From: Ecdyonurus torrentis
Lineage: Eukaryota > Arthropoda > Insecta > Ephemeroptera > Heptageniidae
Direction of reading: 5' to 3'
DNA length: 64,000 nucleotides
Assembly (NCBI GenBank): GCA_949318235.1
Contig: OX439137.1
Span: 23,362,653-23,426,652, forward strand
Shown one piece after another: positions 63,309-64,000 of this stretch. Every line of letters begins with the position of its first letter. Positions within the stretch are counted from its first letter, which is position 1. A model generated the notes under the pieces. The model worked only from the letters and a program-made list of their open reading frames with translations, had not been told where the DNA came from and ran no database searches. Both the position numbers and the translations under genes were made by a program.

Positions 63309-63600
63309 ATAAAGGCGTTGAACACGTTAAGCTCGTCTTGTTGAACTTTTCTAATATCCTAACATACTTATAAATATCAACGTTGACTTGGCCGTCATTG
63401 ATTTCTTGTTTATTTTCCATTCACAAAATGGCAGCTAAGGGTTTATGACGTCACAGCTCACTAGTCCACGCGCGCGGAAACATGCGAGCTATGACGTCAC
63501 AAACCCACAGCTTTTATTTTGTAAATGTAAAATAAATTAGAAATCAATGACTTTGGCCAAATCAACGTTGATATTTAGTATATTATGTTTGGATATTAGA
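63309..63600 (+). mobile_element. Palindromic MITE family B copy 4, right end lost
   Basis: Starts ATAA-AGGCGTTGAACACG; arms AATATCAACGTTGACTTGGC, TATTTTCCATTCACAAAATG and TTATGACGTCACAGCTC are mirrored by GAGCTATGACGTCACAAAC and AAATCAACGTTGATATTTAG. Both arms keep GACGTC. Similarity stops at GGATATTAGAAAA, so the last 30 bases and the right TTAA are gone. Confidence 0.88.
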
Positions 63601-63768
63601 AAATCATTTATTCATATGTAAAGTAAAAATAAGCTTAAACCGATGCAAACAATACAATATATTTTATTAGAATTAATTTACAGGTTACGTCCATGCACTT
63701 ATGTAAACATTATTATTAACACTTGATACAATTATTTTTTACAGAAATTTTTTACATAACAAGGGAAT

Positions 63769-64000
63769 AGGGTGCTTTCATTCATGTTACAGTCGATGCC
63801 ATTAGTGAGCGCTAAATAGCATGGGCGAGTATAGGAAAATGACTCATTTTGCCAGTTTAAAAATACTTAGCAGTATATTTTTGAGAGCATTGATGCTATT
63901 AACAGGTACAATTAGTATATCAAGTATAGAAGAAAAAAAATAATAAAATAGCTAATTTTTCAAAGAAAATAGCTAAAAACTACGTTTGTCCTATGCTGAG
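63769..64000 (+). mobile_element. MITE family C copy 5, cut by the window edge
   Basis: AGGGTGCTTTCATTCATG, CAGTCGATGCCATTAGTGAG, GCGCTAAATAGCATGGGC and TGTCCTATGCTGAG at the last base; the right part lies beyond the window. Confidence 0.92.

Overview
This is AT-rich (roughly three quarters A+T by eye) animal nuclear DNA that is almost entirely non-coding. Evidence for an animal: two LDL-receptor class A exons with GT-AG splice sites and symmetrical phase-1 borders, a non-LTR retrotransposon reverse transcriptase, tRNA-derived SINEs, many short non-autonomous DNA transposons (MITEs) and very long (TA)n, (GA)n and (CT)n microsatellites. Density of microsatellites plus this LINE/SINE style fits an invertebrate, perhaps a crustacean or another arthropod; the phylum is a guess and nothing here proves it.

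The only host coding sequence I can defend is on the minus strand: an LDLa exon at 21036-21161, an intron of about 1.6 kb, and a second LDLa exon at 19294-19425. They belong to a multi-domain secreted or membrane protein whose other exons are not recognised; a possible 56-bp exon at 41491-41546 (minus) is weak. The other protein-coding piece is a 5'-truncated LINE at 36127-37408 with an open reading frame of 401 codons that retains the catalytic YADD motif.

The rest is a dense repeat landscape. Family A (10 copies, about 340 bp) has TTAA at both ends and termini AGGCATAGACC/GGTCTATGCCT. Family B (4 palindromic copies) has nearly the same TTAA-AGGCGTAGA end. Families H and O are also flanked by TTAA. 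Family C (5 copies) ends in AGGGTG; family D (about 10 copies, rich in AGCATAA) ends in ACGGAAA; smaller families are E, F, G, I, J, K, L, M and P. These letters are my own labels. A 1.04-kb foldback at 46311-47350 has 330-bp arms built from about 30-bp units around AACGCGTTGGGA. One tRNA-Ser/Leu-like SINE family has three copies and a fragment; a different SINE-like element at 16594-16891 shares its 3' tail with the LINE at 36127-37408.

Insertions are nested (H inside D, SINE inside D, SINE inside K, G inside J), giving relative ages. The most striking cross-family signal is GACGTC, the core of the TGACGTCA CRE/ATF palindrome: I found about 25 sites, some ten times a rough composition-based expectation, and 23 lie in MITEs or foldbacks of otherwise different families. 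No rRNA, functional tRNA gene, CRISPR array or operon was seen. All coordinates of repeat ends were read by eye and may be off by several bases.
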